DNA of 64,000 nt, taken from NCBI GenBank assembly GCA_049325095.1, contig JBMOPO010000032.1:186001-250000 (forward strand), read 5' to 3'. Origin of the DNA: JAGPUQ01 sp049325095. Its GTDB lineage: Bacteria; Pseudomonadota; Gammaproteobacteria; Pseudomonadales; Porticoccaceae. The position numbers were made by a program, and so were the translations under genes. Within the stretch, counting starts at the first letter, position 1; each line of letters opens with the position of its first letter. Below, in pieces: positions 62,494-64,000 of this stretch. The notes under the pieces are model-generated. The model ran no database searches. It was not told the origin of the DNA and was given only the letters and a program-made list of their open reading frames with translations.

Positions 62494-63111
62494 ATGGAGT
62501 TGACCATCGCCAGCCCCTCCGGGAGCAACGCTACGCTGACGGTCTCCGATGCGGCGTTCGGACGGGAGTTCAATGAGGATCTGGTCCACCAAGCCGTCAC
62601 CGCCTATCTCGCGGGGGCCCGCCAGGGGACCAAGGCGCAGAAGAGCCGCGCGGACGTTTCCGGCGGCGGCCGCAAGCCCTGGCGCCAGAAGGGTACCGGC
62701 AGGGCGCGTGCCGGGACCACTCGCAGCCCCCTGTGGCGCTCCGGTGGCGTCACCTTCGCTGCACGCCCGCGCGATCATGGTCAAAAGCTCAACCGCAAGA
62801 TGTACCGGGCGGCGCTCTCGTCCATTCTTTCGGAGCTGGCCCGCCAGGATCGCCTGGTGGTGGTCGAGGAGTTTGTGGTGTCCGAGCCCAAGACCAGGGA
62901 ACTTTGCGGCAAGCTGAGAGCGCTCGGCTTGCAACAGGATGTGCTGATCATTACGGAGGAAGTCACCGAGAATCTGTGGCTCTCCGCGCGCAACCTGCAC
63001 AGCGTCGATGTGAGCGATGTCGCTGCCGCCGATCCGGTGAGTCTGATCGGTCATGAGAAAGTGCTCATGACTGCGGCGGCCGTCAAGAAATTCGAGGAGG
63101 TGCTGGCGTGA
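62494..63111 (+). CDS. rplD: 50S ribosomal protein L4
   Basis: 205 residues from ATG 62494, two bases after rplC. The tunnel loop region SGGGRKPWRQKGTGRARAGT with RSPLWRSGG is intact, with no sign of the macrolide-type Lys63 change. In E. coli L4 autoregulates the operon. Confidence 0.97.
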   Translation: MELTIASPSGSNATLTVSDAAFGREFNEDLVHQAVTAYLAGARQGTKAQKSRADVSGGGRKPWRQKGTGRARAGTTRSPLWRSGGVTFAARPRDHGQKLNRKMYRAALSSILSELARQDRLVVVEEFVVSEPKTRELCGKLRALGLQQDVLIITEEVTENLWLSARNLHSVDVSDVAAADPVSLIGHEKVLMTAAAVKKFEEVLA

Positions 63112-63404
63112 ACCCGGAGCGCGTATTTCAGATCCTTGCCTCCCCGCACTTTTCCGAGAAGGCCGCCCGTGTTGCGGAAGCCGAACGACAGGTCGTGTTG
63201 CGCGTGGCCCGGGATGCGACCAAGCCCGAGATCAAGGCTGCGGTGGAGGAGTTGTTCAAGGTTCGTGTCGAACAGGTTCGGGTGTTGAATGTCAAGGGCA
63301 AGCAGCGGCGTACCCGCCACGGCATGGGGCGGCGTTCCGACTGGAAGAAGGCCTATGTGCGCCTGGCCGAAGGCCATGACATCGACTTCACCGCGATCGA
63401 CTAG
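63108..63404 (+). CDS. rplW: 50S ribosomal protein L23
   Basis: 98 residues from GTG 63108, overlapping rplD by four bases. ASPHFSEKAARVAE and VEQVRVLNVKGKQRR are conserved. Lies at the exit tunnel and docks trigger factor and SRP. Confidence 0.97.
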   Translation: MNPERVFQILASPHFSEKAARVAEAERQVVLRVARDATKPEIKAAVEELFKVRVEQVRVLNVKGKQRRTRHGMGRRSDWKKAYVRLAEGHDIDFTAID

Positions 63405-63413
63405 GGGTAGCCC

Positions 63414-64000
63414 ATGGCAGTGATCAAAAGAAAGCCGACCTCCGCGGGCAGGCGATTCGTGGTCAGCGTGACCTCTCCCGAGCTCCACAAGGGGCCGCCC
63501 CATGCGCCGCTCGTCGAGCGCAAGGTATCCAGGGCGGGGCGCAACAACAGCGGGAGCATCACCGTTCGCCACCGGGGCGGCGGCCACAAGCAGCATTATC
63601 GGATCGTCGATTTCCGTCGCGACAAAGATGGCATTCCGGCGGTGGTCGAACGGCTGGAGTACGATCCGAACCGTACTGCCCACATCGCCTTGGTGTGTTA
63701 TCGCGATGGCGAGCGCCGTTACATCGTGGCTCCCAAGGGGCTTTCGGCGGGGGACGAGGTGCAGTCCGGTGCCCATGCGCCGATCAAGGTAGGCAACTGT
63801 CTGCCATTGCGCAATATCCCGGTGGGCAGCGTCGTCTTCTGCGTGGAAATGAAGCCTGGAAAAGGTGCCCAACTGGCGCGCAGCGCCGGGGCATCGGTGC
63901 AGTTGGTCGCCCGCGAGGGTCGCTATGCGACGCTCCGCCTGCGCAGCGGAGAAATGCGCAAGGTCCTGTCGGACTGCCGCGCGACCCTGGGCGAGGCCTC
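63414..64000 (+). CDS. rplB: 50S ribosomal protein L2, C-terminus beyond window edge
   Basis: Starts at ATG 63414 (MAVIKRKPTSAGRRFVVSVT) and is open to the last base: 195 codons of about 275. RHRGGGHKQHYRIVDFRRDK is the conserved RNA-binding part. The C-terminal segment, with the His important for peptidyl transfer, is outside the window. Confidence 0.97.
   Translation, partial: MAVIKRKPTSAGRRFVVSVTSPELHKGPPHAPLVERKVSRAGRNNSGSITVRHRGGGHKQHYRIVDFRRDKDGIPAVVERLEYDPNRTAHIALVCYRDGERRYIVAPKGLSAGDEVQSGAHAPIKVGNCLPLRNIPVGSVVFCVEMKPGKGAQLARSAGASVQLVAREGRYATLRLRSGEMRKVLSDCRATLGEA

Overview
The window looks like chromosome from a high-GC gammaproteobacterium. I infer this from four things: a Pil-Chp chemosensory operon, a pilT/pilU-yggS-proC-yggT block and a gshB-tonB-yqgE-ruvX block arranged much as in Pseudomonas; a FabY-type ketosynthase; a tRNA(Thr-Tyr-Gly-Thr)-tuf-tRNA(Trp)-secE-nusG cluster of gammaproteobacterial type; and two tuf genes. 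A genus cannot be assigned from the sequence alone. Nearly all of the window is conserved core genome. No prophage, insertion sequence, CRISPR array, integron or toxin-antitoxin pair was found.

Layout. 1-3116 (minus): an acyl-CoA dehydrogenase cut by the window edge and an acyl-CoA ligase, probably one fatty-acid or carboxylate degradation operon. 3229-14736 (minus): the twitching-motility chemosensory operon pilG-pilH-pilI-pilJ-pilK-chpA-chpB-chpC. 14947-17847 (plus): gshB, a tonB-like gene, yqgE, ruvX. 17861-20108 (minus): the type IV pilus retraction ATPases pilT and pilU. 20171-22596 (plus): yggS, proC, yggT, yggU, followed by an elongator tRNA-Met. 22935-26729: a VOC protein, a GlxA-type regulator divergent from a FabY-type ketosynthase, and a small zinc-ribbon protein. 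26913-35522 (plus): an aa3-type cytochrome c oxidase locus (subunits II, I, Cox11, III, then SURF1, a SCO-like thioredoxin-fold candidate, heme A synthase, heme O synthase, SCO1). 35516-42839: a DUF1330 protein, an isolated and sequence-divergent trpBA pair, alanine dehydrogenase, a glycine-zipper lipoprotein, an LLM flavin oxidoreductase and a D-aminoacylase-type amidohydrolase. 42974-64000 (plus): the translation and transcription supercluster, namely five tRNAs, tuf copy 1, secE-nusG, rplKAJL, rpoBC, rpsL-rpsG-fusA-tuf copy 2, and the start of the S10 operon (rpsJ, rplC, rplD, rplW, rplB cut by the right edge).

How the parts work together. PilJ signals through PilI/ChpC to the multi-Hpt kinase ChpA, with adaptation by PilK and ChpB and output through PilG/PilH; the likely targets are extension and PilT/PilU-driven retraction of type IV pili. 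The cox locus holds the catalytic oxidase subunits together with heme O/A synthesis and copper insertion factors, so it is nearly self-sufficient for making the enzyme. The right third supplies much of the core ribosome and RNA polymerase, with recognisable regulatory devices: an L10 leader, an rplL-rpoB attenuator-like hairpin, and sigma70-like promoters before the tRNA, str and S10 units.

Most interesting points. The two tuf genes are identical over about 1.2 kb, yet their codon choice is unlike the surrounding highly expressed genes. A second SCO-like protein with a CxxxC plus His set sits inside the cox locus. A near-perfect FNR/Anr-type box lies upstream of coxB. The trpBA pair is divergent and stands alone. 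A T-run hairpin separates the tRNA cluster from tuf. I did not find a clear, wholly undescribed system here.
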